Below, one piece after another: positions 1 through 39,984 of a DNA stretch of 64,000 nt. The notes beneath the pieces were generated by a model. That model did not search any database, was not told where the DNA came from, and was given only the letters and a program-made list of their open reading frames with translations. The DNA is from Thamnaconus septentrionalis (lineage: Eukaryota > Chordata > Actinopteri > Tetraodontiformes > Monacanthidae), in NCBI GenBank assembly GCA_009823395.1, contig CM020519.1, positions 2,236,501-2,300,500 of the forward strand, given 5' to 3'. The stretch's first letter is position 1, and the number at the start of each line of letters is the position of its first letter. The position numbers and the translations under genes are program-made.

Positions 1-24
1 AAGAAGAAGAAGAAGAAGAAGAAG
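1..24. repeat. (GAA)n microsatellite at the left edge, in GABRR2 intron 1
   Basis: Eight perfect GAA units begin at the first base of the window, so the full length cannot be seen. Confidence 0.9.
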
Positions 25-324
25 CTGCCGATGTCTGACTAGCGGGAGCTTCGCATCACATCTCACCGCCACCATCCCTCAATTAAAGAACACACAAAAA
101 AAAGCCAAAACCAAACTGAGGATGAGGAGGAAGTGCTGGGGATGCAGGGGGTTGGAGGAGGAGGAGGAGGAGGAGGTCATGAACAGAAGCCGCGCTACTT
201 ACGTGCCGGGCTTGTGCGGCTCCGCCGGCGCGGACCAGCGCCTCTTCCGACTCCTCTGCTTCCTGCACTCCCCGATCAGCACCACGCACAGCAGCAGCAG
301 CAGCAGCCTGGTGTAGCGCGCCAT
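1..324 (-). CDS. GABRR2: GABRR2, GABA-A receptor rho-2 subunit, first coding exon (gene continues off the left edge)
   Basis: The coding exon runs from the ATG at 324-322 down to 203 and is followed by a gtaagt splice donor; positions 202-1 are the start of intron 1. It encodes 40 codons plus two bases. It opens with a signal peptide (MARYTRLLLLLLCVVLIG) and continues into a basic stretch, RKQRSRKRRW. This resembles the rho-2 N-terminus I recall for human (M-x2-F-TRL-hydrophobic run, then ESRKPKRKRW), and it does not resemble the rho-1 N-terminus encoded at 48442. Rho-2 forms pentameric GABA-gated chloride channels, mainly in retina. Six CTG codons make up the leucine core of the signal peptide. 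Only this exon is visible, so the call rests on a short match plus the presence of UBE2J1 next door. An unrelated secreted protein is the alternative. Confidence 0.82.
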
Positions 325-640
325 TCTGTGGCTCCTCTCCACGCGCTCCTCTCAAGCGTCCAGCAGCGGCTCACTCACGGGCGCCTCGGGTGTGCGTGCC
401 GCGCGCGCTGACATCCTCGCGTCTGTGAGATGAGCGCGAGCGAGCGAGCGAGCCAACGAGCGAGCGAGCGGGTGAGAGGCGCTGCGAGGGAACAAGTGCG
501 CCGGGTGAGGGAGGGAGGGAGGGAGGGATGTGATTGGTCTCTCTCTCTCTCTCTCTCTGACTCCAGCTCGGCAGCATCATCAGCATCACATCAGCGTCGC
601 CGCGTCCCTCCAGAGTGAGCTCGCGCAACTGCAGGCGCAC
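325..640 (-). promoter_or_regulatory. GABRR2: Probable GABRR2 5' UTR and promoter, GC-rich
   Basis: The 300 bp upstream of the GABRR2 start is rich in CpG (gcgc and cgagcg runs around 400-475) and carries a short (CT)n tract at 541-559. No TATA box is evident. The promoter role is inferred from position and CpG content only. Confidence 0.4.
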
Positions 641-2630
641 ATCTGTGCAATTATCTGATTAATTCACAGCTCCTGCAACAGGGCGACACTGCTACGCCCC
701 CTAGAGGGAGGGGGCGGAGGAGGAAAGTTTTCAGCTTCAGTTGGTTTGTTTGAGTTGGAGTTGGAAGCTCTCGTGTTCGATCCATAACTGCACTCCAGTT
801 GTTGTTGTTGTTTTTGACGTCGCTTGATACAGTTTTCCTGAAGGAGGCTTGTCAGCCCTTTGTTTACACCCTCCTGCTAAAAAAAAAAACAACAACACAA
901 GACTTTGGTCTGTTGGTCTTCAACGCTCGTCACAGAGGGCGGGGCCAACACGTGGTCAGTGTCGGTGTCAGTGCTGTTTGTGACATCACAAAGGGCTGAT
1001 TTCCAGGTCAAGTAGGCTGTTCCCACTGGCTGTGCAAATGATGATGATTTGCATAGAAGCTGAAGTGAGTGAATTAATATGACAGAACAGTGGGTGAGAA
1101 AATAAGAAATGAAAGCAAATGATCAATTAAAAAGCAGCTTCTTCAACAATAAGACCAGAGAACTGGATCCTTACTCTGACCGGCAGCACTGCAGACTGGA
1201 AGCCTGTAAGTTGCAGAGAAACCTCCACTGCTTAACATGTCCAGGTAGCACAGTATTGATCTAGGAGTGTTATTTTAATTAAAAACCACTGGCCCTCCCC
1301 TCCTCCCCTCCTCCCCTCCTCCCCAACCATCACCACCACCGCCGGCGGCTCTAAATCCCCCCCCCTCGCTCATCGCTGCATCTTACACTGGGCTCACATG
1401 GGAGCGGAGCCTATTAGCGACTGTCATTAGGTAAGTGGGCTGAGTCCACTTTTAACAGGCTGCCATTTCATAACAGCGCCGTGGGATGAAGTACAAACAA
1501 CCATTAGGCTAATACCTGCGTTGACTCCTTTTCACACTCACTCCCAGGCGGGAGGGCGGGCGGGCGGGCGGGCGGGCAGGCGCATGCAGCAGGTAGAGAC
1601 GAGCCTGGCCTGGAAGTGAACCTGCTTCCCTCGGGCTTCCCATCGTTCCTCATCTCCAAAGTCTGCAGCCAGGTGCTTTAGTTCCACTTTAACAGCAGGC
1701 TGTAAACGCAGGGCTAAATGTGCTCTTTTTTTTTTTTCAGGACGTCTAGAGAACAACAATAACGATAATAATAAAAATTATTATTAGAATTATTACTAAT
1801 AATGTGATGCTGCTAAACTAGAATCCATGATAATAACAACCCAACACAATAGCTATGAAAATGTGTTTGACTCTTTGGACCTCTTCAGCAGCAGCGCTTG
1901 ATCTGCCGCGGCGCTAATTCTTTTCCTCCCACACACTTTGCAGATTTTTATTGTTACGATTCTTTGTCTTTTTTTTTTTGACCTTGCGGTGACGAGACGA
2001 GGTGAAGGCAACAACTCTGGCAGCTTCTCTCCGTCTCTCCGCCCTGCAGGAAACCTCCGGGAAGACTTGACATCACGGCAGGCTCCAGCGGGATTATGGG
2101 ATGTGTAGGAGTGGCGCCGCGGCAGGAGGAGAGGGAGGAGAGGAGGAGGAGGAGGAGGAGGAGGAGGAGGAGGAGGAGGAGGCTCTTATGACACTTTTCC
2201 TTTTTTTTTTGGCAAACCTGGCCTCCCGTTTTTTTGACATTGAATGAAGTGTCTTCCGTCTCGACCTTTAACCCTCTGCCACGCAGCAACGACTGACAGT
2301 GGCCCCACGGCGCCATCTATGAAGGCTTTGTTCCTGCAGAGTTTTTTTTTTGAGATTAAAAAAGTATCATGGGTTTGGGATGAGCAGTCAGTCAACAGGG
2401 AGCCTCGGCAAAACAGGGATACTGCTTCCTTTATGAATAAAAATAAATCAAGAATGAGGAGTTGTTAAAGTTTCTGGCTGAAAGAAAATGTGTTTTTTTT
2501 TTCAGCCCGGCGTTCTGCTGTCTTCACCTTGGGAGATGTCTCTGAAGGGAAGCACGAGTCTCGCTGACGAACACCCGGAATTATAGAAGCTGAAGTGAAA
2601 AATATTTTTTTTCCCAGGATAAAATATTTT
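641..2630. other. Intergenic DNA between GABRR2 and UBE2J1, no gene seen
   Basis: I find no conserved exon here. The stretch holds a (GGA)n tract at 2141-2183, a short GGGC tandem near 1555-1575, and the 22-bp string at 976-997 that recurs at 63549-63570, which points to a dispersed fish repeat. Confidence 0.5.
2141..2183. repeat. (GGA)n microsatellite
   Basis: About 14 GGA units, partly interrupted on the left side. Confidence 0.85.
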
Positions 2631-4470
2631 TGGATGGGGGAGATTTTATTAAGATGGAGCACAAGATCAATAGGCGGATCAGTGCAGCGCCTGCAGTGAT
2701 GCGGCCGCTGAACCGGTCTGTCGTGATCGGAGCTGAGCCGAAAGGCCAAGCTCTCGATTTCCCGGTCGATCTACGTTCTCACCCTCACCTCTGGTCACAA
2801 GCTTTGGCTAACTACCCAAAGAACGAGATCACGGATACAATCGGCAGAAATGAGTTTCCTCCGTAGGGTGGCTGGGCTAGGGCACCCTGAGGGACAGGGT
2901 GAGGAGCTGGGTCAGGGTGAGGAGCTGGGTCAGCTTGAGGGACAGGGTGAGGAGCTGGGTCACCCTGAGGGACAGGGTGAGGAGCTGGGTCAGCCTGAGG
3001 GACAGGGGTGAGGAGCTGGGTCAGCCTGAGGGACAGGGTGAGGAGCTGGGTCAGCCTGAGGGACAGGGTGAGGAGCTGGGGCAACCTCAGGGACAGGGTG
3101 AGGAGCTGGGGCACCCTTAGGGACAGGGTGAGGAGCTGGGTCAGCCTGAAGGACGGGGTGAGGAGCTGGGGCAACCTCAGAGACAGGGTGAGGAGCTGGG
3201 TCAGCCTGAGGGACAGGGTGAGGAGCTGGGTCAGCCTGAAGGACGGGGTGAGGAGCTGGGTCAGCCTGAGGGACAGGGTGAGGAGCTGGGTCAGCCTGAG
3301 GGACAGGGAGCTGGGTCAGCCTGAAGGACAGGGTGAGGAGCTGGGGCACCCTGAGGGACAGGGTGAGGAGCTGGGTCAGCCTGAGGGACAGGGAGCTGGG
3401 TCAGCCTGAAGGACAGGGTGAGGAGCTGGGTCATCCTGAGGGACAGGGTGAGGAGCTGGGGCACCCTGAGGGACAGGGTGAGGAGCTGGGGCACCCTGAG
3501 GGACAGGGTGAGGAGCTGGGTCAGCCTGAGGGACAGGGTGAGGAGCTGGGGCACCCTTAGGGACAGGGTGAGGAGCTGGGGCACCCTTAGAGACAGGGTG
3601 AGGAGCTGGGTCAGCCTGAGGGACAGGGTGAGGAGCTGGGGCACCCTCAGAGACAGGGTGAGGAGCTGGGTCAGCCTGAGGGACAGGGTGAGGAGCTGGG
3701 TCACCCTTAGAGACAGGGTGAGGAGCTGGGTCAGCCTGAGGGACAGGGTGAGGACCTGGGGCACCCTTAGAGACAGGGTGAGGAGCTGGGTCAGCCTAAA
3801 GGACAGGGTGAGGAGCTGGGTCAGCCTGAAGGACGGGGTTAGGAGCTGGGTCAGCCTGAGGGACAGGGAGCTGGGTCAGCCTGAAGGACAGGGTGAGGAG
3901 CTGGGGCACCCTTAGAGACAGGGTGAGGAGCTGGGGCACCCTGAGGGACAGGGTGAGGAGCTGGGGCAGCCTTAGAGACAGGGTGAGGAGCTGGGTCAGC
4001 CTGAAGGACAGGGTGAGGAGCTGGGGCAACCTCAGAGACAGGGTGAGGAGCTGGGTCACCCTGAGGGACAGGGTGAGGAGCTGGGGCAGCCTGAGGGACA
4101 GGGTGAGGAGCTGGGGCAGCCTCAGGGACAGGGTGAGGAGCTGGGTCAGCCTGAGGACAGGGTGAGGAGCTGGGTCAGCCTGAGGGACAGGGTGAGGAGC
4201 TGGGTCAGCCTGAGGGACAGGGTGAGGAGCTGGGTCAGCCTGAGGGACAGGGTGAGGAGCTCAGGCATCTGCTTGGGATGCCTCCTGGTCCTGGACACCT
4301 CCCTGGAGAGGTGTTCCTGGCAGGTCCCACCAGGAGGAGACCCCGAGGAAGACCCAGGACATGCTGGAGGGACTAGGTCTTAGGGCGGGTCTGGGGGTGA
4401 GCTGGAGGGAAGGCAGGGAAGTCTGGGTGTCTCTGCTGAGACCCGACTCTGGATAAAGCCGTCGAAGAAG
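2630..4470 (+). mobile_element. Degenerate LINE (non-LTR retrotransposon) 3' region, split by an internal minisatellite
   Basis: Two blocks flank the minisatellite. The left block (about 2640-2880) reads, in decayed form, as the segment just after the reverse-transcriptase core of a common fish LINE: RRI-x-AA-AVMR, then RSVV, then a run resembling KAKLSIYRSIYVPTLTYG. The right block (4262-4470) reads as the C-terminal part (RMPPG-LPGEVF-PTRRRPRGRPRT, then WVSLLRPDSG) and ends in a short GAA-rich tail. In an intact copy these blocks should be almost contiguous, joined by a segment reading LRDRVRSS. Stop codons and indels show the copy is dead. I recall the family only as one of the abundant teleost LINEs and do not assign a clade. 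Confidence 0.75.
2885..4262 (+). repeat. 30-bp minisatellite (about 46 units) inside the LINE copy
   Basis: The unit is CTGAGGGACAGGGTGAGGAG followed by CTGGGTCAGC (30 nt), with variants (tcagcc, gcaccc, gcaacc) scattered along the array. A few units lack five bases (gtgag), for example near 3301, 3385 and 3863. Because the unit is a multiple of three, long frames stay open on both strands; the plus-strand frame repeats the decapeptide SLRDRVRSWV. That decapeptide matches the LRDRVRSS segment of the host LINE, so the array appears to have grown from the LINE itself. Confidence 0.93.
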
Positions 4471-5055
4471 AAGGAGATTTTAAAAGGGCCTGGTCGCTCA
4501 GAGAATTCAGTCAATAAGCAGAAACAGAAAATGTGGAGACTTGATTTTCACCACATAAACGAAAAATAAAAAAGTATTGGGGGCGAGTTTATAGGCACAC
4601 GACTCATTTCCGAAGGTCTGATTGGTGTCTGGATGGAGACACGGTGAGATTAGGACTTTTACGATATCTATATACACACGCAGCATAAAATACGTATTTA
4701 CGAGAGCAGGGGGCCCAACCCGGAGGCCGAGGACTCATTTCTTATCGAGCGGCCGCAGGTTCCCGAAGGCCTCGCAGGTGCACCAGCCACATAATCATCC
4801 ATTCTAATTTTGGTGCTAAAATAAAACCAGAAATAAAAACCGTTACGAGCGCCAGCGTCAGGATTCTAATAAAGAGCTCGATGCGGAACTGCCGCCATTA
4901 ACGGCCCGATTCGCCGGAATTACACTGCCTACGACAAGACAAACACACAAACTGCATATGTACGAGGACGAGCCGCGCATGTGTGGACGCACCCGGCGCA
5001 CATCAGGAGCCGCGTGAAGCTCTGCCAGCAGGGCGGTTCCGAGGTAAACGCAGCA

Positions 5056-5096
5056 GTGTGTGTGTGTGTGCGTGTGAGCGTGTGTGTGTGTGTGTT
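5056..5096. repeat. (GT)n microsatellite, interrupted
   Basis: GT dinucleotides with cgtgtgagc interruptions. An (AT)n tract follows at 5246-5267. Confidence 0.8.
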
Positions 5097-5619
5097 TCCC
5101 AGACGCGACAAACTGCGACACGTGGAGCCGGATGACGACGATTCCATCAGCTCCTTTATTTCCTGCTCGTCTCCCAGCGTGATTCCTGCCTTCAGGCACC
5201 GGCAAAGCCAAACACCCGCAGGGCATACCCACAATATATACACTCATATATATATATATATATATAAACACATATCTATATATAGTATAGTACATGTACC
5301 TACAAGTATCTCTGGTGGCTCCTGCTGATACCTGGACAACCAGAGACCCAGTCAAGAGGAAGAAGAGCTGCATTGGTATGCCGGCCGGTCGATGAGCACG
5401 TCAAGGAAGCTGTCAGCAGCTGCTGTGTGCAGGGGGACTAGTTCTCTCTTTCTTTTTTCTGGATGAAAAAAAAAATCTAAATCAGATAGCCTCACAGGTT
5501 TGCACCTCAGTCTCATCGAAGCGATGAACCTTTACAGGAGAGAGCATCAGACGTCAGCCGCTGTTTGGGCCGTATTTATATGAGAGAGAGGGAAATACAA
5601 GCAGGAGATGAAGGTGAGG

Positions 5620-6072
5620 AGATGTGAGGAGAATAGGAAGAGAGGAGGAAGAAAAGGGGGGAGAAGATGGAGTAGAAGAAGAAGGAGTAGAGGAAGAAGG
5701 AAGAGGAGGAAGAAGAAGGAGTAGAGGAAGAAGAAGGAGTAGAGGAAGCAGAAGAAGGAGTAGAGGAGGAAGAAGAAGAAGAAGGAGTAGAGGAAGAAGA
5801 AGAAGAAGGAGTAGAGGAAGAAGAAGAAGAAGGAGTAGAGGAAGGAAGAAGAAGGAGTAGAGGAGGAAGAAGAAGAAGAAGAAGGAGTAGAGGAAGCAGA
5901 AGAAGAAGGAGTAGAGGAAGCAGAAGAAGGAGTAGAGGAGGAAGAAGAAGAAGGAGTAGAGGAAGCAGAAGAAGAAGGAGCAGAGGAAGGAAGAAGAAGA
6001 AGGAGTAGAGGAAGAAGAAGAAGAAGAAGAAGGAGTAGAGGAAGAAGAAGAAGGAGTAGAGGAGGAAGAAGA
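5620..6072 (+). repeat. Purine-only minisatellite, unit GAAGAAGGAGTAGAG
   Basis: About 450 bp with almost no pyrimidines on the plus strand other than the T of each GTAG. Units vary in the number of GAA triplets between GGAGTAGAG motifs. The strong strand asymmetry (homopurine/homopyrimidine) is the kind that can form triplex DNA. Confidence 0.9.
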
Positions 6073-8422
6073 TGAGTGAATGGGATTAAAGTGTCCAATG
6101 AAAGAAGGAGAACAATCCCAGTTCGCCGTGTGGTGGACGTGTCCTCATGGCGCTCCAGGAGGTGTTGGCGTCGGCCTTGGAGAGGGAGCGCCAGCCAAAC
6201 AGGAAGTTGGGTCAGTTTCCTGCTGCACGCTGTCCCCCGTCACACTGAAGTCTTTCCTTTAAGTCTGGTGGGAGGTCTCGTCCAAGCGAGTCCCGATGAC
6301 GCAGACACGGAAGGAGTCCTCTGCAGGGCGACAAACAGCCGTCCAAGCGCGGCTCTCGCCAAGCTGTGACGGTCAAACTCCACCGACATCACTGTAGTTC
6401 TGAAGGTCCCATATGTACAATTCTGCAAAACTTCCTGTTACCAGAGTTTCTAACAAGAGTCTCAAGTGACAACAGTTCACACAGTCGGTCCCAAGAGTCC
6501 AAGATGAATTGCTATGAATCGCATTTCAGTTCACAGTCGTCCTGTCAGCCGATTTAAAGGCCTTTATTTTTCTATTGCGGTCAAAGGGGGAAAATGCTTT
6601 TGGGCCCATGGGATTTTTTTTTTTTTGTTGTTGCTGCAGTACCTCGAGTGGCCACTGGGAAAAAAATCGGCTCGCCTCCATATTCGCCATCCGTTATCCA
6701 GTTCTAATAATACATCCATGGCTGGTCCCTTTGTAATGTGCAGTGTTAGCATTAGCACAGTGGCCACGCCCCCAGCTAGGTGCATCATTGGTTTAGGCTG
6801 CAAACAGAGGGCTAAAATCTTCCAACACCTGTGACGTGTTTTGGAATCAGAAAGAAAATAAAAATAGCCAGAAAATAAAAATAAGATAAAAACGACGGAA
6901 TGAGAAGAAAAACTGTCCGTGGTCTCCAAAAGATGGAGGGCGTTCAAAGTTGAAAATGTAGACAAAGAAAAAAAACATTGAAATGAGCGCAGCAAACTCT
7001 CAAATCCCACATTGTTCTCTGCCAGACCTTTTTTTTTTTTTTTTTTTTTACCCACAATGCAACCTGACAGCTGACAGCTGCCACTCAGAGTTGTCACCTG
7101 GAGGCTGCAGCCGTCGGCGGGAAGCCAGGCGCCGCCGACGCCTGATGATGAGCTCACGACTCTGCGGCGCCACACAGGGGAGCAGACGTCTGCTGCTGCC
7201 GGTTGAAGCTGGAAGGTTTTTTTTGTTTATTTTTAATTTGTTTTTTTGGGGGGTTTTTTTTTCCCTCGGTTTTAAACTACTTCCATTCCGAACGACTCAC
7301 TTATCAGACTGTCTGCCAGGTTCCCTGCGGAGGCACGGGGAGCGTTACACAACGTGTTTCGCAGACGCGGCTGCAGCCCAAATCCCCCCGAGGCTGCGCA
7401 GCACACTTTGATGTATAAGGGAAAGGAAAGAAAAAGACGACAAAAAAGCAACAACAACAAACACCAGAGTTGCTCCTTTCTTTAACGTGCGACTGAGGGA
7501 GTGTTTAGAAGATATCGCGCCACTACCAGTGTCGGCTATTGTTGAGTCGAGTCAGAAGTTTCTGTGAACAGGGTGAGCGGGAGGGCGACCAATCCTCAGC
7601 TGACCCGAGGCCGGAACTGAGGCAGAAGATGATGGAAAACATAACAACTCGGGGGCTTATTTCACACATCCACCTTGAAAAGATCCCATTTAAAATGTTC
7701 AGCAACAGGGAATCCCCTTAGATTCTTAAAAAGACAACTGTTTGAAACCTCCGTCTCCCATAGTTCATTCAAACAATTAGCTTTTAGCCTTTGGCTCCAC
7801 TCGTTGCTCTTCACTTAATGAGAAATTGTTCACACTGACCAAACTGCCGCATCCACGCTGACGCAGCAGCTTCCTGTCTTTGGTCTCTCGTCTTGGCAGG
7901 GTAGCGTTTTCCTCACGGAGCACCGCGCCAAACAGAGGGCTAGCTAGCTAGCTAGCTCGCTCGCGCATGCACATTAGGCATATTTACAACTTGTTAAAGA
8001 GGGTTAGGTAGGTTCGGTGTTTCCAAACTTTTGACTGGAAATGAACGCATTAGCTTCCGCTAGTTTCTTCTTCTCCTGGTTTTTTTTTCCAAAGGGAGCT
8101 AGCATCAGTCACTTCCTGCTTCTCCGGCAATTAAACACCCGACTCTTGTTGGTTACTCAAGAGAGAAAAAAAAAAGACGGGGAACGTCGACATCGCACCT
8201 GGTCGGGGTCGGATTGAAAAGGCCAAACACCCCTGCCAGAGACGATGCAGATGCGTGGTACGGCGGTGTTGGCGGCGGCCGTCAGTCAGAGGAAAGGTTG
8301 CGCAGCAGCACGCCGCGACACCAACCAGCGGCGGCTCCTCTGGCGGCTTGATTAAAGCCTCCAGCAGCCCAGTGAAGCCAGTGGCACGGAGAGGCTGATG
8401 AATGTGAATGGAGAGGTGTCGC

Positions 8423-8424
<2 letters not shown>

Positions 8425-8455
<31 letters not shown>
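8425..8455. repeat. (CA)n microsatellite
   Basis: The first of three closely spaced tracts: (CA)n at 8425-8455, (GT)n at 8501-8540 and (CA)n at 8686-8720. The first two are opposite in orientation and 45 bp apart, so single strands could pair. Confidence 0.9.
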
Positions 8456-8458
<3 letters not shown>

Positions 8459-8498
8459 CCAAGACTGATCGGTAAGATTCCAACAACCCTGGTTACAG

Positions 8499-8500
<2 letters not shown>

Positions 8501-8540
<40 letters not shown>
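8501..8540. repeat. (GT)n microsatellite
   Basis: Twenty GT units, inverted relative to the (CA)n tract at 8425-8455. Confidence 0.9.
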
Positions 8541-8542
<2 letters not shown>

Positions 8543-8683
8543 GTCCGTCCTATTATTATTCTCTTCCACTCTCTCTCTCGGCCCTGACATTTTGTTTTTC
8601 CTCTTCTCATAACACACAATGACGCCGCATCACATCTCTAATGATGAGGCACCACAATCAAAACAGCAGGATTAAGACGCGAG

Positions 8684-8685
<2 letters not shown>

Positions 8686-8720
<35 letters not shown>
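8686..8720. repeat. (CA)n microsatellite
   Basis: About 17 perfect CA units. Confidence 0.9.
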
Positions 8721-8721
<1 letters not shown>

Positions 8722-9614
8722 GTGTGCCATACGACAACTGATTATAACGACGAAAAAACAACACGTCTGAGGACCAAAACTGTCAAAAAAATTGCAAACA
8801 CATGAAGTGAAACCTGCCGACCTGGAGGCCTTGAGACTGAACAAAAAAAAAAAAAGAAATTATATATGAAGCCAATGATTCATTTGAAATATCAGTATCT
8901 GCTTTTATTTGAGGATTTTAATTAACCTTCAGTTTGCTCCTCTAGTTTATGCCTGAAACGCAAACATGGTTCAAATCTGACTTTAAAAGGATTCATTCAT
9001 TCACACCTTTTTCTTCCCTTTGTGTTTTTTGTCTCCGTGTTCCTTTTTCTCAACAATGAGGCCGGATCTTTTTTTTCCAACGATCTTCTAATCAAGACGA
9101 CGAGCGCCGGGACGCTGCCGACCTTCGGACGTGTTTTCAACCAACTGTTGTTTTTCTGACCTCGGCAACGACTCGGCGCTGAAGAGCAGCGGGAGAAGGA
9201 GAAGAGTAGTCGGAGGTGATTGAGAAATCAATAGCTGGAGAGGGCTGGAGGAATGCAAAACGAGAAACAAGAAATTTAAAAAAAAAAAAAAAAAAGGCAA
9301 AACTTCAGAATGGGGCGGAAATCAATCCGGTTAAGAAGCCGCTGAAGAGGAAAAAGGAAAATGTGTTTGAAACCAATCCGACGTGGAGAAGCAAATTCAA
9401 TTTACACTGAGAGCTGAAGCCCGTTTTTCTTTATAAATAAACGTCTGCCTTGGTTTCTTCCACAGTAACTCATCTCCCGCCCTGGAAACCTGCCACCATT
9501 TAGCCTCATTTATTATTTTATTTATGCATTTATTTATTTTATGCTTTTGGCACTTTTGGTCCTCCGAAATCTGACGCCCACATTTGGCTTTTTAAAAGCA
9601 CTCGTAGCGTTAAA

Positions 9615-9616
<2 letters not shown>

Positions 9617-9660
<44 letters not shown>
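9617..9660. repeat. (CA)n microsatellite
   Basis: About 22 CA units. A (GT)n tract follows in opposite orientation at 9811-9857. Confidence 0.9.
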
Positions 9661-9661
<1 letters not shown>

Positions 9662-9808
9662 GAAGTTAAAGCGCACCAAGGTAGGAAAGAAGGAGGGAAG
9701 CAGGAAGTGGTGGAAGCAGCGGGAGCCCTCAGAGGCTTAGAGCGGAAAAAAAATTCCCTTAGAATTCCACGAGACCCCCCGGGGGGTGGGGGCATAGTCT
9801 CTAATCGG

Positions 9809-9810
<2 letters not shown>

Positions 9811-9857
<47 letters not shown>
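9811..9857. repeat. (GT)n microsatellite
   Basis: About 23 GT units, possibly within the UBE2J1 3' UTR, as it lies within 430 bp downstream of the stop codon. Confidence 0.9.
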
Positions 9858-10235
9858 TACTGAGCTGAGCGCTAACGGAACAAAGCTACACATGTTGTTT
9901 TAAAAACAAAGAAAACAAAGAAAACAAAGAAAATAAAGAAAACAAGAACCGCCCCCTCCCCCCCTCCTCCCCTCCCGCCCGCCACCCCCCTGCCGTCGGG
10001 GAGAGTAACGTTCATCGTGGCTCTGAGGCCCCCTGGAGGTGTTTGGTGGTCCGTCACAATCAGGAAGTTCCTTCACGGCTGGAGCCTCGGGGGGGGCGGA
10101 GCCTCGGCTGCGCTCTGTTCCCGTTGGTGGCAGAAGCAGAAGCAGAAGTGGTGGCGGCTGGCGGGCGGGGGCGGTGGTAGTGGTGGGCTCCAGGAGAGGG
10201 GGGAGGGGCCGGGGGGGTGTCGATGTCGCAGCAGG

Positions 10236-39229
<28,994 letters not shown>

Positions 39230-39636
39230 AGTGATGGACGGTCGTCAAACACCCCGGTCAACGCCGAACAAAGCGCCGCTGATTCACTTGACACCTGGCT
39301 AGCTTGTCACCAGCTAGCTTAGCAGCCCGGTTCGCTTCCTTCAGTCTCCGAACACGAACAAGAACGCCGAAACCGGAAGTGCTCCGCGCCTCCCGGTGCT
39401 CCGGTATGGGTGTAAAATAAAATTAAGATTCGGCCGAGCCACGTCGACAGCACCGAGCCGTTGCTTTGTGAGTTTTTCGCCTCTGTTTCGGTTTTGAAAA
39501 CTGTCTGCGTGACGTAGTTTCTGGAAACGTAAACAGGAAGTGAAATGAACACCGGCTGGACTGCGTTCTTCTTCGTTGGTGTTACAAGCTTTCGCTGAGG
39601 TCCGTCACTGAAGTTTGACCGCAAGTGAGTGTATTC

Positions 39637-39640
<4 letters not shown>
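39230..39640 (-). promoter_or_regulatory. UBE2J1: UBE2J1 5' UTR and promoter region
   Basis: Upstream of the ATG at 39229 there are two ETS-type motifs: ACCGGAAGT at 39372-39380 and ACAGGAAGTG at 39533-39542. A TGACGTA lies at 39510-39516, and CGACGTGG lies on the minus strand at 39439-39446. The last is one mismatch from the unfolded-protein-response element TGACGTGG, which would suit an ERAD gene. No TATA box is seen. Motif matches of this length occur by chance, so the region is supported mainly by position. Confidence 0.5.
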
Positions 39641-39674
<34 letters not shown>

Positions 39675-39907
39675 AATCAACCTATTTTATTTATTTTTTA
39701 AATTCAATACCATAAAAAACAATGAGCCTTGAGCAAAGTTCTTTGGAGAAAGATCCCCATTGTTATGTTGGCAGCCCTCTCTTCTTTATGAAATATTAAT
39801 TAATAATTAATAAATTAATTAAGATATAGCGTTTAGGTCCCCACATTTGACCTGTTTTCAGACTTTCTGTGGAGAAGCTCCATCCCTGAAATCCTAGATG
39901 CCACTAG

Positions 39908-39981
<74 letters not shown>
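39908..39981. repeat. (CA)n(TA)n compound microsatellite
   Basis: About 31 CA units followed by about six AT units. Confidence 0.9.

Positions 39982-39984
<3 letters not shown>

Larger units (their letters stand above)
4471..10235. other. Intergenic DNA downstream of UBE2J1, repeat-rich, no gene seen
   Basis: No exon of a known family is recognisable. The stretch contains a purine-rich minisatellite, several (CA)n/(GT)n tracts (listed separately), an AGCT tandem near 7940-7975, and a fragment at 6795-6816 that is identical to 25557-25578 (a dispersed element). The UBE2J1 3' UTR must start at 10235 and run leftward. Candidate AATAAA signals on the minus strand lie near 9507-9540, but I cannot choose between them. 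Confidence 0.5.

Noticed and set aside
2812..4165. Several long overlapping reading frames on both strands (PQLLTLSLRL and RSWVSLRDRV repeats)
   Set aside because: They are translations of the 30-bp minisatellite, whose unit length is a multiple of three; there is no start context, domain or flanking exon.
6564..7175. A 203-codon minus-strand frame with a hydrophobic segment
   Set aside because: It crosses a poly-T run and a dispersed repeat (the string shared with 25557) and lacks any recognisable protein motif.
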